Origin: Syngnathus acus
Lineage: Eukaryota; Chordata; Actinopteri; Syngnathiformes; Syngnathidae
Length of the DNA stretch: 64,000 nt
Direction of reading: 5' to 3'
NCBI RefSeq assembly: GCF_901709675.1
Contig: NC_051095.1
Coordinates: 6,447,956-6,511,955 of the forward strand
Shown here one piece after another: positions 17,601-28,900 of the stretch. Made by a program: the position numbers and the translations under genes. A model generated the notes under the pieces. It was not told the DNA's origin and did no database searches. It saw nothing but the letters and a program-made list of their open reading frames with translations. Numbering within the stretch: position 1 is the first letter of the stretch; each line of letters opens with the position of its first letter.

Positions 17601-20600
17601 ATGGTGCAAATAGGCGTGCTGCAACTCACTCTTCACGACAGCAGGACCACTTTTGGGGGAACACGTCGAGCAGTCTACATAGAAAAAGACCCTGTTTGAG
17701 CTTTTCTCCTTTCAAAGTCAACCTGATTACAAACATGCAGGCTTACCCAGCGGCCGTTTGCACATGTAGGCTAAGGAGGAAGCGCAGGAGCCAGACCTCC
17801 ACTTCCCGCGATACCTAGAAGCCTTTTGGTGGACGTAGGCGCAGGACGCGACGTCGGCGCTGTCGGTAGATTAAAAAAAAAAAAAAAAAAAAAAGGAACA
17901 TTTTCCTATTTTTCCTTGAGTGGTCGTTCTCAAAATTGGTTCCAGAAACTTTAAGCCGACGTCTCCGCCTGACAACAGCATGCAAAGTTGTTTCGTCTTA
18001 CCTTTCGAGTTGATTTGGGGCCCAGTTGGTGTGCTTAATTGTCTGGCCATCGGACCAGGTCAGCTTCTGGCTCCCGCCTTCAAAGCCACACCAGACCTTG
18101 TCGCATTTCTGGGGGGAGAAAAGAAAACAGTTCCAGTTGTCGCCGCAGAGTCCACTGCCGCTTCCGTCTCACCTGGTTGGAGAGTCCCAGCCAGAAGAAG
18201 CGGGTGTCCACGCCCATGGTCGCCTTCACAAAGTCTTCCTCGGCCGAGGAGGTGATCGAGACCAGGTTGCCGCCCAGCTGGACGCAGTGGTGCCAGGCGC
18301 CCAGCCAACCGTTGGGGACTGCCATCTTCTTGTAGCAGCTGGTGCCATGCCCGCGCCACCCGTGAGCACACTGGTTGGCTGAGGGCATAATTTGGGGAAC
18401 GGGCGGACAGATCAGAGCACACCGATGGCATGTTTTTACTTGATGCTCTTCATTGGGCGAATGGCAACCAAATGCACGAGGATTCTGTCAAGGGGGGCAA
18501 TGCTCATTGTCCCTTTGGCCCCTTCCAAAAACTTGCCTGTCCTTCATTTTGGGGTGAGCTGCTGATTGTTTGCATCAAAGCATCACTTGTGCCTGCCAAG
18601 GATTGATTGGTTGATTGATTCACTTTTATTTCTTCACAACATCATTGATCATGATTACATGTCCACAGATCATGACATGAGATTGCACACAACTGCCCCA
18701 AAGTTCTGTTATTAAGCTTCAGATGTACAGTGGGGCAAACAAAGGATGTAGTCAGCCACCAATTGCGCAAGTTAAAAGATGCCTGTCATTTTCATCAGAG
18801 GTACTATGAGAGACAAAATGAATCGAACTCAAACTCACAGTGTTAGCACTTCATCTTCACCATCAGCGATCCCCACCCAACGTTCACGCACGTGTGGCAT
18901 ATCCATGACCAATGACGTAAGCCCAAATCAGGTCATCGCACATTTCACCACTGGGGGGTGCTAAAGCACAAGGCAACTCAATTGACTGTAACATTGCAAC
19001 AGTTGGACCCCGCTCCACTCTTTTTATCTCAGGAAGCCCGTCTCCTTGAATTAAATGACAAAGTACAAAGCCAAGCCAGGCTGGGCTGGGCTGAGCTGAG
19101 CTGAGCAGTGCAGGGGTTTCATGGGGAAGAAGGGCTTTTAAACTGCGGGCTCAGTCAGGTAAACCGAATAAGCACGGGCCTCGAATGGACTGAGGGGCAA
19201 ATGCAATCTTCAGATGAACACGCACTGAAAATCAGAGTCTCTCGTAAAAGTCCGGCTGAATTTTGCAAAGAATTTCACTGAGAAAAAGAAATGAATTTTT
19301 TGAGAGAGAAATTCATTGAGAGAAAGAAATGAATTACTACTAAGTGAATTCTTTGAAAACACATTTAGATGGTGCAAATGGAAGACTCACGGCAGAAATA
19401 TTAGGAACTGTGTCGCAAGTTCTTTTTGTGTGCGATAACAGACCAAACAGGAGCGTGTGATTATTTTCTGTACAGGAAGTCAACCATATTGTTATCAAGC
19501 CTAAGAAATCAGGCATGTGGTGCCCACAAGTTATCGGCTGAGCACTGACAATTTCCAATGGGAAAACAATACCAGCCATCTGTTTTTCTGGGGTTTCTTT
19601 CGATTCGAGCCAAATTTAATCAAGTCGATATTGTCCCGATTGTGAAAGATAAGGCTGGCAAAATCAATCGCAAAGACAAATCATCTTTGCTCGTAAGTAG
19701 GTCTTGTATACATAAATCATCATATGGATTTGTGTTTTTATTGATGTCTCTTTGATGACGTTTTTGATCATAATTCATGAGACATTTTGTTCATGAAGAA
19801 ATAGTTATTGTAGTAGGAAATTATTATTGTTAAATTATAATGATTATCATTTATAATTTCGTTACAATGTACATAATTTTTTAATTATTATTCATTATAT
19901 TTAGATGAAAGAAAAGGAAAAATATCTTTATAATAGAGGCGCTAAGAACTATCTGTTGTATAAAGGGCTGTAAGAAATAATTATTCGTAATATGTTTCAA
20001 TAATATCAATAATGATTAAATATTAAGGCTAAGAAATTGTTTAGTTAGGTCCTAACTGTTAGGAAGAGCGCATGCAGGTTCGTCAAGTAGTGCTTTACAA
20101 GTTCATGCAAGTTCGGCAGGAATAGTTCACGGCCAACAAAGACGTTACTTGCTACATGGTTGTTGTTGCATGATACGTAGATTGGTTGTTTTCGTGTTAC
20201 TTTGTATCGTTATGTGGCGTGGAGAAATCGCGGACGTTTGAAACGTGTTGCTGCCTGCCGTCCGTCGCCCGTCATTCATATTTCTCACATCCACCGCTAG
20301 AGGTCTCCCCAGACCACCGAGATGCGCTCGTCCGTCTGAGTGAGTGTGCCCCTACTAGAGACAGTTTGACTTCCTCTATAGGCCCTTTGTAATTACTTCA
20401 AAGTCAAGTTGTTCGTATATTCTGACAGAGCAGCAGCCAACATAAACGAAAATGATAAACGCACCTTAAAAAGCCATCATAGCATTTGAACACGAACAGT
20501 TAGTCTTTGTGCTCACAATTGGATCCATTGCAATCAAGTGTTTTGATCTCAGGCACCGTAATGTTTTGACAAGAGTAGAAGCAGATGCAGTCATGCGAAC

Positions 20601-20758
20601 TCACAGTACAGTACATTTCATCACGTTGTCGACAGCGGTATTGTTTTAGCAATGAACTCTGTTGAACTGACTGGTTTTAATTGACTAAATTGCTTACCTG
20701 ACACGCATGTCCAATATACGCCAAGCAGGAGAATAGACCACTCGAGTGCCTCCCACAT
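8678..20758 (-). CDS. Secreted multidomain lectin, copy A: CTLD x6, SUEL, F5/8C, LCCL, CTLD
   Basis: 37 exons join in frame (4,065 nt, 1,354 aa): 20698-20758, 18173-18378, 18002-18108, 17747-17859, 17630-17674, 17402-17557, 17236-17315, 16713-16833, 16592-16642, 16353-16520, 14228-14347, 14046-14153, 13916-13939, 13422-13624, 13250-13356, 13018-13130, 12900-12953, 12675-12830, 12495-12580, 12202-12313, 12073-12120, 11829-11996, 11462-11584, 11265-11372, 11164-11199, 10961-11098, 10581-10724, 10324-10458, 10095-10243, 9893-10013, 9767-9797, 9637-9700, 9437-9567, 9324-9373, 9090-9263, 8864-9009, 8678-8785. Signal peptide MWEALEWSILLLGVYWTCVS (1-20). C-type lectin domains at about 24-160, 178-296, 316-443, 456-594, 610-730, 749-879 and 1213-1345. 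SUEL 892-985 (VIRVQSAFHGR; CPGVSKYHHIVYSC). F5/8C 986-1120 (GSWIQVNLGQ; AQYVRLLPKFFGLRFDVLGC). LCCL 1131-1212 (VQCPLGCAQTYTVYGTHIY; ICAAAIHSGVI). No transmembrane segment, so probably secreted. No EPN, QPD or WND sugar motif, so calcium-dependent mannose or galactose binding is unlikely. Function unknown. Confidence 0.85.
14566..14878 (+). mobile_element. tRNA-derived SINE in a lectin copy A intron
   Basis: The head has a tRNA-like A box (TGGCCTAGTGGTAGAGTG, 14576-14593) and B box (GGTTCAAAC, 14619-14627). A conserved body follows (GGTTGGAATTGGGGCGTTAG) and the end is a CTTTAATCTTTAATT tail. The four bases ATGT flank it on both sides (14562-14565, 14879-14882). Copy B has the uninterrupted site AAGGGGATGTGGAAGGAAGG at about 29022-29041. 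It lies between exons 10 and 11 of copy A. The head is too divergent to be called a functional tRNA gene. Confidence 0.85.
15310..15950 (+). mobile_element. Degenerate LINE reverse transcriptase remnant (copy A intron)
   Basis: It encodes pieces of a non-LTR reverse transcriptase on the plus strand: KAFDTINHGI near 15343 and EIQFLGVTVDNNNLLEITHE near 15696-15755, with stops and frameshifts between. It lies in the long intron between exons 10 and 11. It is a shorter version of the remnant at 29440-30225. Confidence 0.6.
16958..17035 (-). repeat. Short LINE 3'-tail-like remnant
   Basis: On the minus strand the sequence contains ACTTTGACTGACAATAAAG preceded by a CATTTCATTGCAATGTTC segment, a common form of fish LINE 3' ends. 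The same remnant occurs in copy B at about 31254-31330. It lies in the intron between exons 7 and 8 of the lectin gene. Confidence 0.35.
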
Positions 20759-22198
20759 CTTGGAGAGAGAGCGCGAAGACCAAATCGCCTCACTGAGCGA
20801 TGGCAGTCAGGAGAAAAGAAATGATAAGTCGCCTTACTGACAATGGCCTGTCTATTCCAGTCAGGAGAAGAAAATGGATGGACGTTTGGTGTGCCTGCTT
20901 CAAGCCGGGATGCAGGCCACGCCCACACGTCAACTTCACGTAGCACAAAATGTGGGAGTGGCGAGCGCGTGTGACGACGCACTACTCTTTGGTCTTTTAT
21001 TTCTTTGTTACTTTGTAAATGTTCTGGTGTATGCGGGAACAACCGCAAGAAGCAGTCAACTCATTTAACAGTAAATCGAAATCATGAAATCCAAGTATGA
21101 AAGTGGGAATGAAAGGAGGTGGAATTCAATGTATTCATTTAACAGTAAATCGAAATCATGAAATCCAGGCATGAGAGTGGGAATGAAATGAGGTGTAATT
21201 CAATGTATTCATTTAACAGTAAATCGAAATCATGAAATCCAAGTATGAAAGTGGGAATCAAATGAGACGTACTTGTGAATGAAAATGAGCGAGGAGACGA
21301 TGAGCAAATGAATCTGAGAGAAATGAGGGGGAAACGTCTCCAATTGAGCCTTGCGGGCCTTGAGTGCAAAACGTTGCACACCATGCGGGGGGGGGGGGGG
21401 GGGGGGGGGGGGGTATCTTGTGGCGTGTTGGCTCTTTGGGGGAAGCACACGCTTGATGACTCAGACGACTCCTCGATGGGATTGTTATCTTGTACACATT
21501 TTCAGGCCCTTACACAGGATGATCAGATTTGGGGGGGTTTGAAAAGGAAGATACCCTTTTTTTGGGGGGGGGGTCATGGGTGTGTCTGTGTATGTTATGA
21601 CACAAATGACATGGTGTCTGTATAGCAATTGCATTTATTGGTTCAAATAGCACAAAACATATGTAAAATACTTTTTATTAATAATGTTTATAATATAAAT
21701 ATAAGAAAAAGTTTCATATTATTCTTATCGAATTTTTCATTCAGCTCCTCCGTGAACGTGCAGTTTGGTTTCGGCATTGCTTGTAAACACTCGGTGTAAG
21801 CTGACTAGCTCACCCTACATCCACACGCACGCACACACACTCACACTCAGAGTGACAATCAGCAAAGTGATACATTTGAGGAGAAAGGCGTGACTTATTT
21901 GCGAACCATACTGAGAAACCTGGAATTGAGTGAAACGGAACGGAGTGGCAATTCTATTGACAATGTACTGTACATGTATTAAGTTTGAGGCAGTCCGAAA
22001 AAGTCCCGGAAGATTTTGAAATTGCCCCCAGACATCTTTTTAGCTCTCTAAAGTAGGACGAGAATATACAATTTTGAAGCCTGGCACCTGGACCCATATC
22101 ACAAATGAACAAATCGGGAGAACAGTTCAAATTCCTTGCACAGTTGTTTTTAAAAGAGCCAAGGTCTGTCTATCCATTAATAGCAATAGCAAAATTGT
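20759..22198. other. 5' flank of lectin copy A: 74 bp triple repeat, G-run, CA repeat
   Basis: The region upstream of the copy A start codon holds three direct 74-base repeats starting at 21061, 21135 and 21209 (TCATTTAACAGTAAATCGAA). It also has a 27-base G-run at 21387-21413 and a short CA-rich stretch at 21820-21846. No TATA box is evident near 20800. Copy B has the same layout at 35066-36510, with a 12-base G-run. No other gene is seen in either flank. Confidence 0.6.
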
Positions 22199-22370
22199 AC
22201 CCAAATGGCGTCATGAGGAAGTCTGACTAATACTCGTACCTCGGGCGTAATAAATTAGTGGTCAAATTGACCGGATTGCCCTGTCCAAACCAGTAAACTA
22301 TTAAATGAGTTAACCAGGTGACACACCGATTGTCTTTATTATTTTATTCTTTTTTTTTTGGTCAATTAAA

Positions 22371-22970
22371 CAAGGTAAAACAGCAGATGGTATAATAATG
22401 CATGGTAAATTTAACAATAAGTAAATGAAATATAAGAAATCAATGATGAAAATACACGGTAAATCTAAGAGAATAACATGGTAAATTGGACAAAGGAATA
22501 ATAATGCATGGTAAATCATCAGATGGCGTAATAATAATGTATGGCAAATTTAACAATAAGTAATTGAAATATAAGAAATCAATGATGAAAATGCACGGTA
22601 AATCTAAGAGAATAACAACATGGTAAATTGGACAAAGGAATAATAATGCATGGTAAATCATCAGATGGCATAATCATGATGCATGGTAAATTTAACAATA
22701 AGTAAAATGAAATATAAGAAATAAATGATGAAAATGCACGGTAAATCTAAGAGAATAATAACATGGTAAATTGGACAAAGGAATAATAATGCATGGTAAA
22801 TTATCATATCACATGTTAAGTCAAGAAGAAGAAGAAGAAGAAGAAGAAGTAAACAGAATCATAACGCTTGGTAAATCTAACAAAAAGATGAATGCATGGT
22901 AAATCAGTCATAATAATGCATCAATCAGTCAATCAAAATGCATGGTAAATCAAACAGAACGATCATGCAA
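22371..22970. repeat. Minisatellite downstream of lectin copy B
   Basis: Same repeat as at 8063-8660, with slightly different unit content and a longer GAA run (22824-22849). The lectin copy B stop codon lies just to the right, at 22991. Confidence 0.9.
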
Positions 22971-22990
22971 GGTCAATTGCATTCATATGA

Positions 22991-25900
22991 TTACTCGCCA
23001 CTTGTATTGGCGCCTTTATCCAGCGCATAACGCTCCGTGGGCATCTTACACATGTAGCCGTTGAGTTGCGCGCACGACATCATCTTCCATTTGCCAGACT
23101 GAAAGTACAAGTGAGATTGATTTTAATGCAAAAAAACCTCGTCTCCGACGAGCGGGTCAATCTTTTTCACACCCACCTGTCTCAAGGCGGCCACGCAATT
23201 CTCCAACCTGTCGCCAGGTTCTTCCGGAGCCCAGTTGGTTAAGGTCACCTTCTGGTGGTCCGACCACGCAAATTCGCCGGGAACCACCGGGGCGTTCAGT
23301 TCGATCCACGTGTCGCCGGGGGCTGCAAACAGCAAGAGCGCTCTCATTTGCTTTCCAGATATGGTACCGATCAAGCAGTTGCGACGCTTGGCGAGCACGC
23401 ACCTGACGTCAGGAGGTCTTGCAGCCAATCCCGCTCAACCTTGGAGCGAATGGACACCAGCTTGGCCTTCAGACCGGAGCAGTTTTGTCGAGCGCCGTAC
23501 CACGTCTTTTGATCATCAAAACGTTTGTAGCAAAAGTCCGCAAACTCCTCCCATTCAGGTCCCAAGCATCTCGGCTCTGCGCGCAAGATGGCGTCACGTG
23601 ATGAAGTATGCTTTCTATTCTAGACAGCCTACTCACCCTGGTCAACAAAAGTGTAAGACGGAGATCGAGCCAAACCGTCACCATCCCTGCAGACAGTAAA
23701 GTGAGAATGAGCCGGGCGTCTTCAAATAGACGCTGCAGTGAGAGCCAACCTCGAGGTGATCCCGTTCCTGGCGGAGCTGTTGTAGGCCTTCTGTGGCTCT
23801 TTCTTCAGCAAAGTCACAATTCCTCCGATCGCGTTCTCAATGACGCCCGAGTGAATGGCAGCCGCGCAGATGTTTGACTCCTGCACTCAGAGAACATCTC
23901 GGACAAAGAACAAGAACTCCGCTGGCAGGTCGTGCACTAATTAACATACTTGTTTGTAGATCTGTGTTCCGTAGACCGTGTAGGTTTGGGCGCAGCCTGG
24001 CGGGCACCGGACTCTGCGGGAGACCTTGAGTTACGAGGAGGCTTTTCCGCAAGAAAAACTGATGGCGGGTTTGACTCACGTCATTGAACCGTCGAGGTCG
24101 AGGCTGGTGGCTGTGCTGCTGCATAAGATGTCTGCGGGTCAGAAGGGCAAATCAAAGCCTGTTTCTTGTTGGTTTTTGCACTGCACTCCAAACGTCGGTA
24201 CTCACCGCGAGAGGTGTCGTCAGGCGTGCACCCTAAGACGTCAAAGCGAAGGCCAAAAAACCTTGGCAGGAGGCGGACGTACTGGGCGAACACGAACCTG
24301 GTTAGCATGTACGTCCCCACAGCAAGCTGGAAACAAAACACACGCGCGTTTGCAATGAATGACAACAGCCTGGATGACAAAGTTGGAGTCGGCTACCGCT
24401 CGCTCACCTGCTCTGGGTGGCGATACCAAGTCTCTCCGTTAGTACTGAACTCCAACTCAAATATGTTGGAACTTTCCAATTGGTATGTACACCCCTGGGT
24501 CACAATGCCCGTCACCTTGAAGCGCTGACCGAGGTTCACCTGGATCCAGCTGCCGACTGAGGGCGGATCCATCCATTCCATTGCATTGCTCAGGATACCA
24601 AACTACCAATAACTACGACGGAGAGCTGTGTTTTTTTTTTTTTTTTTTACATACGTATTTTGGACGGTCTCCAGCAACCGCTGCCCCCCAGACGCGCTTT
24701 GTGAGGTTTGCCATTGATCGCGGAGGAAGAGTCTGAAAAGGAGGAGTCTGGGATTTTCCCGTCAGCGATGCCCAGACTGTCAAGACACACTGAGGAAAGA
24801 CAAAAAAGTGGAAGGAATGCTCGCTCATTCACTCTTCACGTCTGGCCAGCCGTCCGTCCCTAGCCGACGCGCTTTCTGGGGATCCGTTGGATTCTTTCCT
24901 TGTGAAGCCCACCTTTCTCCTCACAGCTGTAGACGATGTGGAGGTATTTGGAGACACCAGGGCAGGGGTCCGTACCCGTAGGGTGAATGGGGCAAAGCTG
25001 ATGTTTGTCACACAATGCTCTAAAGTGAGAGAGAGCCCCTTTCATCCTGCAGCGATCTGCAAATGACAACACAGCGCCATTTTATGCACATTTCATTCAC
25101 ATACCGACTTCAACTGGTTGCAGGACAAAGGGAATTTCAATGGTTAATGACGCTTTAAAGCGTCTAAGTCCATGCATATTGATATTGAATTATAGATTAC
25201 AAATGAGTTACTGGACTGCGTGTGACACCTCGCGACAGAAACGGCTCCAGGACAGCAAGCTAAAATCAACAATGCCACTGGAGGATTCTTACCCTGTGAT
25301 CCGGCGCCGTCACTCGGACAGACGTCGCTACGCCTCCGTCCATGGAAAGCCGACTGTACGCGGATGACGCTTTCATCGGAACATTCAAGGAATCTCAAAT
25401 CGTCTTGGCAGAAAAATTCCTCCTTGTAGCCTGAGAGAGCACAACCATTGACTTCTCTCCGTCTTTTTTTTACAGAGACGTTGAAGGCGACTTACCGTCA
25501 TGTAGCAGCAGCTGGGGTTTTGCTGTCTTTCCTAGAAGCGGGAACCAGAACGTGTGATGAAGGTCCACCCACCGTGGGGCGTCACATAACACTTACCTTT
25601 TCCTCTTTTCTTGCAGACGTAGCCTTTCCTGTTGTCGCACTTGTCACGCTCCCAGTCACTGCTGCCGGTGAGCAAGGAAAGACATTTCCCCCCTTCGGCA
25701 TCACCTGGAGGGAGGGAGGAGGAGAGACAAGATCTGAGCGCTCATCCGTTCCTCCAAAGTGCAGCTGACAACCGCCTCAGCCCGACCTGCACTCGAGTGG
25801 AGGTAAGAGAAGAGGGATCCGTCAGCCCACTTGCCGCCGTCACCCTCGATGGAGGCGTTGGCGCCCAACCACAGGGAGGCGTCATCACCCATCAGAACCT

Positions 25901-28900
25901 TGGCGATACCTTTGGATCCCAAGGAGAACATGCACGATTCCAAAACGACTCACACTTGACTACAACTTGACGGGTGTGGCACAGCCATGACAAAGTGCTA
26001 ACAATACTGCAACAAAGAGTGAAGCCAAAAAACAACCAAGCAAAGCTGGCCATATCTCAGCTTGATCAGGTTTCGAGTTGGAAAGGAAGGCGAAGTAGGA
26101 AAAAAACCCAAAGTTTCTTTCTCGAGTCATACGCAAATTAACGGCCAGCCTACCCTCTATGAAGGCCTCCTCACGCGAGTCGGTGATGCTGAGCAGGTCC
26201 CCTTCGAGGCGTTCGCAGTTGTCTTCCGCCTTCTGCCAGGTCTTGGTGGGCTGGCTGATCATCAGGTAGCAGAAGTCGTTGGTGGGGTTGTCCAGCCACC
26301 AGCCGCATTTGTCAGTCCAGCCTGCGAGCCAGACGGCGTAAGACGGCATAAGACAGCGGCAGTGCGCCATAAGACAGCGGCAGTGCGGGACACCTACTGA
26401 CTAGGCTGACTGATGATGCCAGCCGTCGAGTCCCTCCGTGCTTGGCTGCAAGGAAGGGGGTCAAATATCAGCAAATGCGATGGATGCGTCCAAAAAGGAG
26501 CGCTCGGGAGCGACGTTTGCACCTGTTTTGCAGAAGAATGGCCGCGCCGTTGAGCACTGACAGCTACTCAACTCCCCAACAGAATTTGGGAACGCACAGT
26601 CCCCCGAGGTGCCTTTTTCCCATTGTTTGTACTCCTGCGGACGACACGCGTGTATTGGACTCCCAACGCCCTTCCTCGGCTCACTCGCGCCCACGTTTTG
26701 CCCATTTCCCCTCCAAAACAATCCAATCGTTGAGCGGCGTTTCTCCCCTTTTTTTTATGCTGCTCAAATTTGGACTTTCCCAGCGCAGCTTTTGAAAAAT
26801 AGGCAATTCACTTACAAAGGTTGTTCCGTCACTCCACTCGTAGTCGTCGCCCGTCGTCTTATTGAGTCCCACCAAAGCAGATTGTTGGGTCTGCGAGTGA
26901 TCTTGAGGAAAGGAAGGAAGGAAGGAAGGACAAGAAGAGTTTCAGGGCAAGAAGAGCTTCAGGCAAATGACGAGTGCGGCGGTTCCTCTTGGTGCTCACC
27001 ATACACAAATTGGGCCTCTTGCTTAGAGTGGACGCTAGCCAGGTGGCCTCCCAGGGCTTGACAGAACTTCTCAGCATTGTCATAATTTTTATGCGTCTTC
27101 TCGTAACGGAAACAATAATCGTCATAGTGGAAGGTGTTGTCGTCGCAGTAGGCAGCTGGGCCCGCAAAGAAAAACGTTACCGTGACAAGACGGCTAAAGT
27201 GCAAATAAGCGTGCTGCAACTCACTCTTCACTACAGCAGGACCATGTTTGGGGGAACACGTCTGTCCCTTTGGGCAGCCTGCACACAAAAAGACCCGTTT
27301 GCTTCTTTCATTGGCAACGTGAGCACGGACGTGCAGGCTTACTCAGCGGCCGTTTGCACATGTAGGCCAACGAGGAATGACAGGAGCCGGAGCGCCACTT
27401 CCCAGGCTCTCCTATTCCCCCTTGGTTGACGTAGGCGCAGGACGCAACGTCGGCGCTGTCGGGAGAAAAAAAAAGGATTATTTTCCTGTTTTTGTTTTCC
27501 TCCAAAAGTGTCCGTCTTCAAAATTGGTTCCAGAACCTCCGCCTGACAACAGCATGCAGAGTTGTGAGGTCTTACCTTTCGAGTTCTTTTTGGGCCCAGT
27601 TGCGGTGTGCTGTTGTCTGGCCATCAGACCAGGCCAGCTTCTGGCTCCCGCCTTCAAAGCGACACCAGGAGTCGTCGCATTTCTGCGGGGAAAAACAACA
27701 ACAGTCCCAGTTGTTTCTCCAGAGTCCACTGCCGCTTCCATCTCACCTGGTTGGAGAGTCCCAGCCAGAAGGGGGTGTCCTTGTCCATGGTCGTCTTCAC
27801 AAAGTCTTCCTCGGTCGAGGAGGTGATCGAGACCAGGTTTCCGCCCAGCCAGACGCAGTGGTGCCAGGCCCCCAGCCAACCGTTGGGCTTCACCTCCTTC
27901 TTGTAGCAGCTGGAGTCCTGCTCGACCCACCCGGGATCACACTTGCCGTCTGAGGGCACAATTTGGGGAACAGGCGGCCAGATCAGAGCACACTCCTGTT
28001 TTGCCCTGCAGTCCACTTTTGAGCAAAGGGTCATTTTCTCAGGTCGGGCAAATTGGAAGATCACTCGACTTGGTTAAGCTCAGCCCAGTGCATTTTTTGA
28101 AATGATTCCGGAAAATTCACCCTCACGCTTGAGAAACAACCGCGGCCGCACACAAAGTGCCGCTGTACAAGTTAAGACGATGCAAAAAGCATTCAACTCG
28201 TGGCTGAGTACTTCACAAAAATGAACAAAAAACTGCACAGAATTTGTCGGTTGGCATGGTGTGACTCCAGGATCATTTTTTTTGACGCTCAGTCTGACTT
28301 ACCGACAGGAGTCGGGGAAGATTCTTTCACTCCTGCAAGAGGAAACGAAAAGACAGACATTAAGGCACAGACGGACGTCAAGGGGCGATAACGGTCGGTG
28401 GGGCGTCATGCCTCGCTTACCTTTTCCTCTTTTCTTGCAGACGTAGCCTCTCTCGTTGCCGCACGGGTCGTACTTCCAGTTGCCGCTGCCAGCGAGCAAG
28501 GAGAGACAATGCTCCCCTTTGGCGTCACCTGGAGGGAGGGAGACAAGATCTCAGTGCTCCTCCGTTCCTCCAAAATGTAGTAGACAACCGTCTCCGACCG
28601 ACCGTCACAATGGCGCTTGAACGTGAACGAGGATCCGTCAATCCATTTGCCGTTATCGTCATCGAGTGAGACATCGGCGCCCAACCACAGAGAGGACGCT
28701 TGTGCCTGACCCGTGACGAAACCTGTGGATCAAAAGAGAACATGCAAGAAGAATAGGGGGATGTTAGCCAAGATGACGAGAAGTAGTATCAACACCAAGC
28801 CAGCAATAACAGTGCGGTATACTACGCTCGAACTATTATTTCATGTTCTAATGATAACATACGCACTTATATGGTTTCATATCCACTTATTGATACACAA

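Larger units (their letters stand above)
7894..22198. repeat. Tandem duplication unit 1 (~14.3 kb, holds lectin gene copy A)
   Basis: The sequence ACCCAAATGGCGTCATGAGG and what follows recur at 7894, 22199 and 36511. From 7894 to 22198 the order of features (minisatellite, 37-exon lectin gene, 74 bp repeats, G-run, CA repeat) is repeated almost base for base in the next unit. The differences are small indels, microsatellite lengths and a SINE present only here. Confidence 0.92.

Noticed and set aside
21139-21497. Proline-run proteins (PPPPPPPP) on the minus strand
   Set aside because: They are the translation of the G-run upstream of the lectin gene, and are lost when the run changes length in copy B.
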